Part shown: positions 18,231-26,261 of the stretch, one piece after another
Layout of the letters: every line of letters begins with the position of its first letter
How positions within the stretch are numbered: position 1 is the first letter of the stretch
Assembly: GCA_020725625.1 (NCBI GenBank)
Contig: DYET01000167.1
Coordinates: 1-39,931 of the forward strand
From: Desulfovirgula sp.
GTDB lineage: Bacteria > Bacillota > Desulfotomaculia > Desulfotomaculales > Desulfocucumaceae
Reading direction: 5' to 3'
DNA length: 39,931 nucleotides
Translations under genes and position numbers: made by a program
The notes under the pieces: model-generated
The model's database searches: none
What the model was told of the DNA's origin: nothing
Seen by the model: only the letters and a program-made list of their open reading frames with translations

Positions 18231-19391
18231 GTGGAACAGACAGTTGCCGTGGTGCGCTGCCCCGGATATGAACGGGAAGTTGTCCGGGAGTCGGTGGACA
18301 GGCTGGTCGGCCTTTTAGGCGGCTGGGAGGCCTTTGTCCGTCCCGGCGAGACAATAGTTGTGAAGCCGAACCTGCTGTCGGCCAGAAAACCGCAGGAGGC
18401 CGTCACCACCCACCCCTCGGTGATTGAGGGCGTGGCCCGGGGGGTGGCCGGGGCGGGTGGCCGGGCGGTCATTGCCGACAGCCCGGGCGGCCTCTTCAGC
18501 CCGGCATTAATCCGGCGCGTCTACAGGGAGACCGGTATGGCCGAGGCGGCGGCCCGGTCGGGCGCCGACTTGAACTTCAATACCGGGGAGGCTGTCATCA
18601 GGGTGCCCCCCGGGGGTATCATCGCGGCGGTGACCGTGATGGAGGTAGTGGCACGGTCGGCCGGGGTGATTTCGGTGAGCAAGCTGAAAACCCACGGCCT
18701 TACCCGCTTCACCGGTGCTGTAAAAAACCTGTTCGGGGTTGTCCCGGGCCTCAAGAAGGCCGAGTACCACTTCAGCATGCCCGGGATGGAGGATTTTTCT
18801 GCCATGCTGCTGGACGTGGCCCGGGCAGTGGGCCCGAGGCTGCACCTGATGGACGCGGTGGTGGGCATGGAGGGGGAGGGGCCTTCGGCGGGGGTCCCAG
18901 TGACCGCCGGGGTTCTTCTGGCCGGCACCTGTCCCTTTACCCTCGACCTGGCGGCGGCTGCCCTGGCGGGGATTGACCCCGGCGAGGCGCCCACCCTGGC
19001 TGAGGCCTTAAAAAGGGGTTATACCGGCCGGGAGGCCGGAAAAATCCGCCTGGCCGGAGACCCGGTTCCCATGCCAGCGGTAAGATTTCGGTTGCCGCCC
19101 CGGGCAAGGGATGTGGATCTCCTGCGGGCGGGATCCCGGGGTCTCCTGCCCGGGTGGCTGTTGAGGGCGGCCAACAACCGGGTCCGCCCTTCCCCCGCAT
19201 TTTACCGGCAAACCTGTTCGGGCTGCGGGGAGTGCTCCAGGGTTTGTCCTCCCGGGGCCATCCGGATGGAAAACAAAAGGCCCAGGGTCGACTTGGACCG
19301 GTGCATCCGCTGCTTCTGCTGTCAGGAACTGTGCCCGGAAAAGGCGGTCAAGATAAACCGTCCTTATCTGGGCCGCCTCCTGTTCCGGTAG
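18231..19391 (+). CDS. DUF362 domain protein with C-terminal 2[4Fe-4S] ferredoxin domain
   Basis: ETIVVKPNLLSARKPQEAVTTHPSVIEGV; SKLKTHGLTRFTGAVKNLFGVVPGLKKAEYH; CSGCGECSRVCPPGAI and CIRCFCCQELCPEKAV; GTG 18231 with GGAGGGG SD. Confidence 0.9.
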   Translation: MEQTVAVVRCPGYEREVVRESVDRLVGLLGGWEAFVRPGETIVVKPNLLSARKPQEAVTTHPSVIEGVARGVAGAGGRAVIADSPGGLFSPALIRRVYRETGMAEAAARSGADLNFNTGEAVIRVPPGGIIAAVTVMEVVARSAGVISVSKLKTHGLTRFTGAVKNLFGVVPGLKKAEYHFSMPGMEDFSAMLLDVARAVGPRLHLMDAVVGMEGEGPSAGVPVTAGVLLAGTCPFTLDLAAAALAGIDPGEAPTLAEALKRGYTGREAGKIRLAGDPVPMPAVRFRLPPRARDVDLLRAGSRGLLPGWLLRAANNRVRPSPAFYRQTCSGCGECSRVCPPGAIRMENKRPRVDLDRCIRCFCCQELCPEKAVKINRPYLGRLLFR

Positions 19392-19548
19392 CCGCCCGGC
19401 CGGGTTTCTTTCCCGTCAAATCCAGCATCTTCAAGCCCGAGGCCTCGTCGAACTCCTTCACCGCCCCGGTTTCGGCCAGCTCGAGAAAAATAACCTCGGC
19501 CACCAGGTAAACCTCGGCCTCCCCCCTGATGCAGCCCGTCAGGGACAC
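19348..19548 (-). CDS. Possible small hypothetical protein
   Basis: 66 aa minus ORF beginning at GTG after a G-rich stretch; overlaps the 3' end of the DUF362 gene. Weak. Confidence 0.25.
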   Translation of the reverse strand: MSLTGCIRGEAEVYLVAEVIFLELAETGAVKEFDEASGLKMLDLTGKKPGRAATGTGGGPDKDGLS

Positions 19549-19607
19549 GTCCCCCCTGCCGGCGGTCCCGTGCAGGTATGATTTTCTCCGGCCGCCGGAG
19601 GGGCCTT

Positions 19608-19901
19608 TCAGTCCCCCCGGCCGTAGTCATAGCAGCAGAGGCGATCGGCGGCCGGTATGTACCACCTTACGAAAAAAGGCAGGCCGGTGCGGCTCTTGTT
19701 GTACAGCTGAAGCAGCCAGTGGTTCCCCGCCCGGACCCAGCGGCTTTCAACGGCACCGGTGTATTTTTTGGTCACTGTGCCGCCCGGCAGGGTGATTTCC
19801 ATTTCAAAGGGCCGCTGCACCAGGCCCCGGTGAACGGTCAGCCACTCCCCCGAGGGCGGCAGGATGCCCTTTATCCCGCTGAAATCGGCTTCAAATTCCA
19901 T
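19608..19901 (-). CDS. Hypothetical protein (97 aa)
   Basis: Minus-strand ORF with AAAGGA upstream of ATG; balanced composition unlike the antisense artefact ORFs. Confidence 0.55.
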   Translation of the reverse strand: MEFEADFSGIKGILPPSGEWLTVHRGLVQRPFEMEITLPGGTVTKKYTGAVESRWVRAGNHWLLQLYNKSRTGLPFFVRWYIPAADRLCCYDYGRGD

Positions 19902-20386
19902 TGTTCCGAAGTCCTTTCCCGTGACCGGACTGCCCAGATACCTTCATACTTCCCGGAACTCCGACAGAGCATCCTTCCAGGTCCCTTCTAGAGATGACCG
20001 CCGCCGGCCTTTACCGTGACCGGAATTGATCCCCATATTATATTCTACGGCCGGCCGGGTTTCCCTACGCCCGCAGTTCCGGCGGTCCGGCGTCCGGAGA
20101 ACCGGCTTTTGGACGGGCGGGGGGGGGCCTGACGCCCGGCCCGGGACGGCGGGAAATCAGGTGTTTCTTCAGCCCGGCTTGAAGCCGGCGACCTTCCTGC
20201 CCCCGGCCGGGGGTTCAGCTTTTTTGTGTGCTGCCTGCCAGGGCCTTGCAGGATTTCGCCGCGCGATAATCGAACAAGAGATACAGAAGCCGGCGGGGCG
20301 GGCCTGTTTTTCTTTTCCCGTTCCGGCGGGCCGGACCGGGCGAACATATCATCAATACTATATTATGCAAAAGGTAGGTCTTCGAA

Positions 20387-21748
20387 GTGGGAATATCTGC
20401 GCAGCGGAGTGTAATTGACGGCGAATGGTGGGCCAGATATGCCCCGGCTATAAAATCGAGGAGAAAAACAATCTGGCTTATTTTAAGCGTTTCCTACCTC
20501 ATCGGGTACTTTCACCGGGTCTCTCCGGCGGTTATCGTGGACAAACTTTTTTCACAGTTCAACATCGAGGCTGCCGCCGTGGTCGGAAGCATGGCGGCCA
20601 TCTATTTTTACGTGTACTTCCTGATGCAGATTCCCACCGGCATTCTGACCGACGTCTTCGGCCCCCGAAGGGTGGTGGCGTCCGGCGTGCTGGTGGCCGC
20701 CCTCGGGGCCGTCTGGTTCGGGCTGGCCGGTTCGGTGGCCGGCCTGTTTGCCGGCAGGTTCCTGGTAGGACTGGGCGTATCGGTAATTTTCGTCTCGGTG
20801 ATGCGGGTGTATTCCACCTGGTTTCGTCCCAACGAGTTCGGCACCTTCCTCGGTCTCACCGTTTCGGTCGGCAACCTGGGAGGAGTCCTGGCCGCCACTC
20901 CCCTGGCGGCCTTGGTGGACATGCTGGGTTGGCGCTGCGCCTTCGTCCTGATCGGGGTTTTTTCCCTGCTGGTGGCGGCCCTGGCATGGCAGATTGTCCG
21001 CAATCACCCCGGGGAACTTTTTGCGGGCGGGCCGGCTCCTGTCGGCCGGGCCCCGGCCCAGGCGGTGTCCTGGAAAGCGACGTTCCACGCCCTGGGCAGG
21101 ATTGTCCGGGACTTGCACGTCTGGCTGGCCCTGGCCGGGTCCTTCTGCATTTACGGGCCGTTTATGGCCCTGGTGGGAGTCTGGGGAGTGCCTTACCTGA
21201 TGCAGGTTTACGGCCTGGGGCGGACCGAGGCCGCCTCCGTCATAATCATGGCCTCGGTGGGGGTGATGGTGGGCTGCTTTTCCCTGGGTGTGATTTCCGA
21301 CCGGCTGGGTTCCAGGAAAAGGCCGTACATCGCCTTTGCCTTAGGAAACGTCCTGGTCTGGGCGTCCCTGTCCTGGTGGAACCACGGCATGCCCCCGCAT
21401 CAGGCCCTCTTTGTCCTTTTTTTCCTGCTCGGCATTTTCGGCAATACCGGGCTGCTCTCCCCGATCATGATCAAGGAGTACAACCCGCCTGAGTTTGCCG
21501 GGCTGGCTTCCGGCCTGGGCAACATGGGAGGCTTCATCGGATCGGCCTTCATGCAGCCGTTCTTCGGGTATCTCCTGGACCTCAAGTGGGACGGAACCGT
21601 CGTCGAAGGCGTGAAGTTTTATTCCCTTGACGCCTACCAGTACGCCTTCGGGGCCTGTTTTGCCTCCGGCTGCCTGGCGGTGGCGGTGGCCTCCCTGCTG
21701 CGGGAAAGCCTCGGAAATAATTCCGGGGAAGCCTGCATTAAAGCCTGA
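20387..21748 (+). CDS. MFS transporter
   Basis: 12-TM-like protein, GYFHRVSPAVIVDKL, GILTDVFGPRRVV, GRFLVGLGVSVIFV; GTG 20387 preceded by AGGTAGG. Confidence 0.93.
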   Translation: MGISAQRSVIDGEWWARYAPAIKSRRKTIWLILSVSYLIGYFHRVSPAVIVDKLFSQFNIEAAAVVGSMAAIYFYVYFLMQIPTGILTDVFGPRRVVASGVLVAALGAVWFGLAGSVAGLFAGRFLVGLGVSVIFVSVMRVYSTWFRPNEFGTFLGLTVSVGNLGGVLAATPLAALVDMLGWRCAFVLIGVFSLLVAALAWQIVRNHPGELFAGGPAPVGRAPAQAVSWKATFHALGRIVRDLHVWLALAGSFCIYGPFMALVGVWGVPYLMQVYGLGRTEAASVIIMASVGVMVGCFSLGVISDRLGSRKRPYIAFALGNVLVWASLSWWNHGMPPHQALFVLFFLLGIFGNTGLLSPIMIKEYNPPEFAGLASGLGNMGGFIGSAFMQPFFGYLLDLKWDGTVVEGVKFYSLDAYQYAFGACFASGCLAVAVASLLRESLGNNSGEACIKA

Positions 21749-21791
21749 GAAAGAAGGGGCTTGCCCGAAACTGGTTTCCCGCCCGTTTCAC

Positions 21792-21800
21792 TGTTATAAT
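21792..21800 (+). promoter_or_regulatory. Extended -10 promoter element upstream of mntA
   Basis: TGTTATAAT (TGn-TATAAT). Confidence 0.4.
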
Positions 21801-21837
21801 TTAAACAGTCATGGATAACCGGGAAGGTGCTGTTCCG

Positions 21838-22257
21838 GTGTTCGATAAAACCATCCTGCAGAACTTGCACAAAATATTTAAACAGTATCCGGAGATAATC
21901 GCGGTATACTTGTTCGGATCTTACCGGGAAAGAGGGAAGCAGGCCGGGGACGTAGACTTGGCGGTTTTGCTGGGATACCCGGTCAAAAGCCAGGTAGACC
22001 TCTACATGGATCTTTACCCTCGCTTGGCTGAGGTATTCTCCCCGCTGGAAGTGGACCTGCTGTTTTTAAATACCGCGCCCCTGCCCGTTGGTTTTGAGGT
22101 TATTTCCACCGGCCAGGTTGTCTATTGCCCGGATGACGACCGCCGCACCGATTTTGAGTATGTGGTTTCCGGACGGTACATGGACTTCAAACACCACCTG
22201 GAGGCGGCCCGGAGGGAGCTGTACGAGGCGTTGAAGGAGGAAACTTCCCTTGTATAA
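21838..22257 (+). CDS. mntA: MntA-like minimal nucleotidyltransferase (antitoxin)
   Basis: IIAVYLFGSYRERGKQAGDVDLAVLL (GS-x9-DxD MNT motif); GTG 21838 follows GGGAAGGTG; overlaps downstream hepT. Confidence 0.85.
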   Translation: MFDKTILQNLHKIFKQYPEIIAVYLFGSYRERGKQAGDVDLAVLLGYPVKSQVDLYMDLYPRLAEVFSPLEVDLLFLNTAPLPVGFEVISTGQVVYCPDDDRRTDFEYVVSGRYMDFKHHLEAARRELYEALKEETSLV

Positions 22258-22681
22258 TCATGACCTTGTCGCCGAACGTATAGGTATCATTAGGAGTTCG
22301 GTGAAAAGATTAAAGCTTCTGGCTGAAATGCCGAAAGAAAGGTTCTGCCGGGACGAGGACTCCGTTGATATCGCCGAGAACCGGCTGCGCCGTGCCCTGG
22401 AAGCCTTGTTTGATCTGGGCCGCCACCTGGTGGTTAAGTCGGGGACCGGTGTGCCTTCAGACTACCGGTCGGTTATTGATAAATTGATAGAGGTTCAGGT
22501 GCTGCCGGAAGGTTTCGGCCGGCGGATAACCGGCATGGCCGGTTATCGGAATCGCCTGATTCATGAATATAACAAGGTGACTCCGGAGGAACTTTATGAG
22601 ATAATGCAAACCCGCCTGTCCGAGTTGTCTTTATTCTGTCAATACGTGGCGGATTACCTGCAGGGACTGGACCGGCGCTGA
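22250..22681 (+). CDS. hepT: HepT-like HEPN domain toxin (DUF86)
   Basis: RNRLIHEYNKV matches the R-x4-H-x-Y HEPN motif; TTG start after GGAGGAAA; overlaps mntA. Confidence 0.85.
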   Translation: MYNHDLVAERIGIIRSSVKRLKLLAEMPKERFCRDEDSVDIAENRLRRALEALFDLGRHLVVKSGTGVPSDYRSVIDKLIEVQVLPEGFGRRITGMAGYRNRLIHEYNKVTPEELYEIMQTRLSELSLFCQYVADYLQGLDRR

Positions 22682-22725
22682 AACTTGCGGTTCCGTTGCC
22701 TGTTTTGATGGGTGTGCGTCCAACT

Positions 22726-23040
22726 TCAGGCCGATGCCTCGGTGGAGGAGATGGTCCCTCTGCCGGACACCTGCTTCCAGCTGGTCAGGTATACCGACGT
22801 CACAATCAGCGCCCCACCGGCCAACTGCAGCGGGCCGATGGTTTCATCAAGGATGAAATAACTGCTTGCCACCGTAACCACAGGGATCAGGTTGATGAAC
22901 AGGGAAACCACGCCAATGCCAAGGTTTTTCATGGCGTACACGTAAAGGTAGTAGCCCAGGGCCGAGCAGAAAAGCCCCAGGTAAGCCGCGTTCAGCATGA
23001 CAGTGCCGGATACGGCTTGCCAGCCAGCCCTTTCCAGCAT
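22726..23040 (-). pseudogene. EamA/DMT-family transporter, C-terminal remnant
   Basis: AAYLGLFCSALGYYLYVYAMKNLGIGVVSLFINLIPVVTVASSYFILDETIGPLQLAGGALIVTSVYL is the final EamA half; ~100 aa instead of ~300 and the upstream region is occupied by ExoD on the opposite strand. Confidence 0.7.
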
Positions 23041-23113
23041 TATTAATATAAATAACGGGGTGAATATTTTTCGCTTGGCTGATCAGTTCTATTCAGACCA
23101 CCGCCCTTTTTCC

Positions 23114-23698
23114 ATGATGCTGTCAGACCTGGCCGCGTCCCTGCCCGCGGAGGGAATGACCCTGCGGGAATTGCTGGACAGGTTGCGCACCAGGGGCCTC
23201 CTGGCGCTGTGCATGGTCTTGACGGTGCCTTTTTTGTTGCCCATGTCAATCCCCGGCAGCAGCACCCCCTTCGGCCTGGTGATTGCGTTGATTGGGCTGG
23301 GGGTAGTCTCCGGCAGGCCTCCCCGGCTCCCCGGCCGCCTTGTGGGCCGCCCCATCGCGGCGGAACACCTGTTTCCGGTGCTGGAAAAGGGATCCTGGCT
23401 GTTCGGAAAAATAGAAAAGCTGACCCGCCCCCGTCTGCCGGCGCTGACCCGGGGGAAAATCCCGGCCCGCATCAACGGACTGGCCATGGTTTTCAGCGCC
23501 GTCCTGCTGATGGCTCCCCTTCCCCTGCCCCTTTCCAACACCCTGCCGGCGTACGGGGTACTTTTCCTGGCCGCAGGCAGCCTGGAGCAGGATGGCTGCC
23601 TGGTGCTGGCGGGCTACCTGATGGTAATCCTGGCTGTGGCCTATTTCGGGCTGCTGGGCTTGCTGGGGGCTTTGGGCATTAAGGTATTGTTTTCCTGA
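23114..23698 (+). CDS. ExoD family exopolysaccharide synthesis protein
   Basis: MTLRELLDRLRTRGLLALCMVLTVPFLLPMSIPGSSTPFGLVIALIGLGVVSGRPPRLPGRL; start uncertain (GTG 23060 also possible). Confidence 0.8.
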   Translation: MMLSDLAASLPAEGMTLRELLDRLRTRGLLALCMVLTVPFLLPMSIPGSSTPFGLVIALIGLGVVSGRPPRLPGRLVGRPIAAEHLFPVLEKGSWLFGKIEKLTRPRLPALTRGKIPARINGLAMVFSAVLLMAPLPLPLSNTLPAYGVLFLAAGSLEQDGCLVLAGYLMVILAVAYFGLLGLLGALGIKVLFS

Positions 23699-23859
23699 TT
23701 TCGGCGCCGGGCAATCTTTACAGCGTCTCCGGGGTGGAATAACAACGCATACTTCCGCCGGGCGGCCGTAAAGCTCCACCTTTTCCGGCCGGACCGGGTT
23801 TTTTAGCCATTAACCGGGGGGGACCGGCCCGAAACGGGGGTTTGATGTAATTGCAGCTG

Positions 23860-24201
23860 TCAGGAGAACTTTTTAAAGACCTCCATGAATTCCGCCAGGG
23901 ACTCCTTAACCTCCCTGCCGTCATGCAGGCCGCTTTTTATCTTGTCGGCCAGGTGGCAGGCCAGGACTGTGATGCTGACCCTGTTTACCGCAGACTTGAT
24001 GGCCGCCAGCTGGGTTACGATATCGCCGCAGTCCCGGTGGTCCTGGATCATTTTCTGCACCCCCCGCACCTGGCCCTCGATTTTTTTCAGCCTGCTCAGG
24101 AGTTCGCCCTGCACCAGCGGGTCTTTTTCCACCGTGCTGTAAACCGTGTTTCTTTTACCCGGGCGACCGGCCCCGGTCTTGCCGATGGCTTTCACGGCCA
24201 A
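23860..24201 (-). CDS. CsoR/RcnR/FrmR-superfamily (DUF156) metal-sensitive or thiol-sensitive repressor
   Basis: LLSRLKKIEGQVRGVQKMIQDHRDCGDIVTQLAAIKSAVNRVSITVLACHLADKI; TTG/GTG start with GGGAGGAAGG SD on minus strand. Confidence 0.88.
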   Translation of the reverse strand: MAVKAIGKTGAGRPGKRNTVYSTVEKDPLVQGELLSRLKKIEGQVRGVQKMIQDHRDCGDIVTQLAAIKSAVNRVSITVLACHLADKIKSGLHDGREVKESLAEFMEVFKKFS

Positions 24202-24219
24202 TCCCTTCCTCCCGTTTAT

Positions 24220-24239
24220 GCATACCTGGCTTGGTATGC
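24220..24239. promoter_or_regulatory. Inverted repeat operator candidate upstream of the CsoR-superfamily gene
   Basis: GCATACC-TGGCTT-GGTATGC, perfect 7-bp arms, 18 bp before the minus-strand start codon. Confidence 0.5.
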
Positions 24240-24441
24240 TTATTTTATAACTCTTGGGATCGGGCTGTCAATTTCGCAGGTACTTAGGCATTAATCCTCG
24301 ACAAGGCGGCCTTGTTATTTTGGCCAACCTGACGGGGGTATGTACGCGCGGCCCGGCGTTTGTCACTTTACTCCATTGTCCGGGAGCCACCGCCGTTTTT
24401 TTTTGTAGTCTCCGGCCATGGTATATTGCTTTCGGCTAAAT

Positions 24442-24466
24442 TATAATTCAGAATAGTATTACTATT
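24442..24466 (+). promoter_or_regulatory. -10 element plus palindrome upstream of symporter operon
   Basis: TATAAT (24442-24447) followed by AATAGTA-T-TACTATT (24452-24466). Confidence 0.4.
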
Positions 24467-24500
24467 ATAAAAAAAATAAGGATTAAGGAGGTGAATGCTG

Positions 24501-24722
24501 GTGCGTGAGATGACGAGACACGGGTCGGGCAAGTTGTTTTTGGCGATTCTGGCGGGAGCAGTTATATTTATGGTTTTTGTGGTACCGCGGCTGGCTTTTT
24601 CAAAGACGCTCTTTTTCGGATTTATGCCGGCGGTGTGGTTCTGGCAGGTTCTTGTCCTGGTTGTGTGTTCGGTGGCCTTTATCGTTTACCTTTACAATCA
24701 CTGGCAATACCGCCAAATGTAA
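24501..24722 (+). CDS. Small membrane protein, likely accessory to the adjacent symporter
   Basis: Two hydrophobic segments; SD AAGGAGG before GTG 24501; almost contiguous with the symporter gene. Confidence 0.65.
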   Translation: MREMTRHGSGKLFLAILAGAVIFMVFVVPRLAFSKTLFFGFMPAVWFWQVLVLVVCSVAFIVYLYNHWQYRQM

Positions 24723-24743
24723 TTGAAGGGAGGTAATTCATTC

Positions 24744-26228
24744 GTGTCGGGAACAGTGCTGACCATTTTACTGTTCGGCGTCGCGGTGGTCCTGATCGGA
24801 GTCTACGGATCCCGCTTTTCCAAAAAAACAGCGGTGGACTACATGCTGGCCGGCCGCCAGATCGGGTCCGTGGTCATGTTCTTTTACGTTGCCTTTGTCA
24901 TATACAGCGCCTGGACCTTTTACGGCTATCCGGGCTTTACTTATCTAAGCGGGGCGCCGTATTCAATCTTCGTGATGACGGCGCACCTGTCCTTCGCGGC
25001 CTTTTTCGTGCTGGTGGGGCCGCGCCTGTGGGCCATGAGCCGCCTGCACGGGTTCATTTCACCCATCGAATACATCGGCAAGCGGTACCAGTCGCCTTTT
25101 CTCCAGCAGCTGACGGCCGTGGTGCTGCTCGTATTCATTGTGCCCTACGTGGGGGTCCAGGTGGTGGGGGCCGGGGCGGGCTTTCAGGCCCTGACCGGGC
25201 TTCCGTACATGGCGGGGGCGACCTACCTGGGCGTACTGCTGGTGGCCGTGGTACTGCTGGGAGGCATGCGCACCGTGGCCTGGGTCAATGTCTTCCTGGG
25301 GTGCCTGTTCATCGCCGGTTTTGCCGGCTCCCTGATCTGGGTCTTAGCCGTCGCGCTGCCCGGGGGTCTGGTGGGGGCGGCCCAGAAACTTCAAACCACC
25401 AACCCGGCCATTTTCAGCGCTCCCGGCCCGATGGGAATATGGACATATAAGGCCATGGTGGGCCTGTCCATAGCCGGGTTGACCGCCTGTGCCTGGCCCC
25501 ACGTGGTGGTTACCACCATGACCGCCCGCACCGTGGGGGTCCTGCGGTCCTTTGCCGTGGCCTTCATTGCGCTGGGGGGAATTATCTTCTACGCCATTCC
25601 GAACCTCTGGGGGATGTTGGTGGGGCCGGCCCTGATCCCCGGCCTGAAAGGCAAGGCGGCCGATGCCGTGGTGCAGATGGTGATTACCCAGTTCCTCCCC
25701 ACCTGGTTCGGGGTTTTTGTATTGATGGCGGTGGTGGCCGCGGCTCTTTCGACGGTGGGAACCCAGCTCATGGTTTCGGGCATTTTCATTTCCCGGGACC
25801 TGCTGGCCCGGTGGATCCGGCGCCAGATCAGCGATGCGGAAATGATTACCTACACCCGCATCGGTCTCATCGTGGTTGTCATCCTCAGTTTCATCATGGC
25901 CTGGAAGAGGCCCACTGAAATGGGACTGTACCTGAGCGCCATTGCGTCGCCCGGATTCACCCAGTGGCTGCCGCTGCTGGTGGGCGGCCTTTTCTGGAAG
26001 AGGGGCAACAAGTACGGGGCAGTTGCCGGCCTGGCGGGCGGGGTACTGGTCCTGGTCCTGGCCATGAAATACAAAGCAATTACCTTCGGCTTCCAGCCGG
26101 TGCTGGTGGCCTTTGTCGTCAACGTGGTCCTCTACGTGGTGGTCAGCCTGTGCACCAGGCCGGCGGACAAGGAAACCCTGGCCATGTTTTTCGAACAGCT
26201 GGACGACTACCTGGCAGACAAGAAATAG
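24744..26228 (+). CDS. Sodium:solute symporter (SSS) family transporter
   Basis: Multi-TM SSS pattern: VDYMLAGRQIGSVVMFFYVAFVIYSAWTFYGYPGFTYLSG...SPIEYIGKRYQS...AAALSTVGTQLMVSGIFISRDLL. Confidence 0.92.
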   Translation: MSGTVLTILLFGVAVVLIGVYGSRFSKKTAVDYMLAGRQIGSVVMFFYVAFVIYSAWTFYGYPGFTYLSGAPYSIFVMTAHLSFAAFFVLVGPRLWAMSRLHGFISPIEYIGKRYQSPFLQQLTAVVLLVFIVPYVGVQVVGAGAGFQALTGLPYMAGATYLGVLLVAVVLLGGMRTVAWVNVFLGCLFIAGFAGSLIWVLAVALPGGLVGAAQKLQTTNPAIFSAPGPMGIWTYKAMVGLSIAGLTACAWPHVVVTTMTARTVGVLRSFAVAFIALGGIIFYAIPNLWGMLVGPALIPGLKGKAADAVVQMVITQFLPTWFGVFVLMAVVAAALSTVGTQLMVSGIFISRDLLARWIRRQISDAEMITYTRIGLIVVVILSFIMAWKRPTEMGLYLSAIASPGFTQWLPLLVGGLFWKRGNKYGAVAGLAGGVLVLVLAMKYKAITFGFQPVLVAFVVNVVLYVVVSLCTRPADKETLAMFFEQLDDYLADKK

Positions 26229-26261
26229 AACCGTGAAAACTCGGGAAAGGAGTTGACAGCC

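Noticed and set aside
20110-20130. G-run (GGGCGGGGGGGG) as a G-quadruplex or phase-variable tract
   Set aside because: Single G tract without the four-tract pattern and not positioned in a gene start; insufficient support.
20026-20418. 130-aa + ORF before the MFS gene
   Set aside because: No domain, Gly/Pro/Arg-rich, overlaps the MFS start; likely non-coding.
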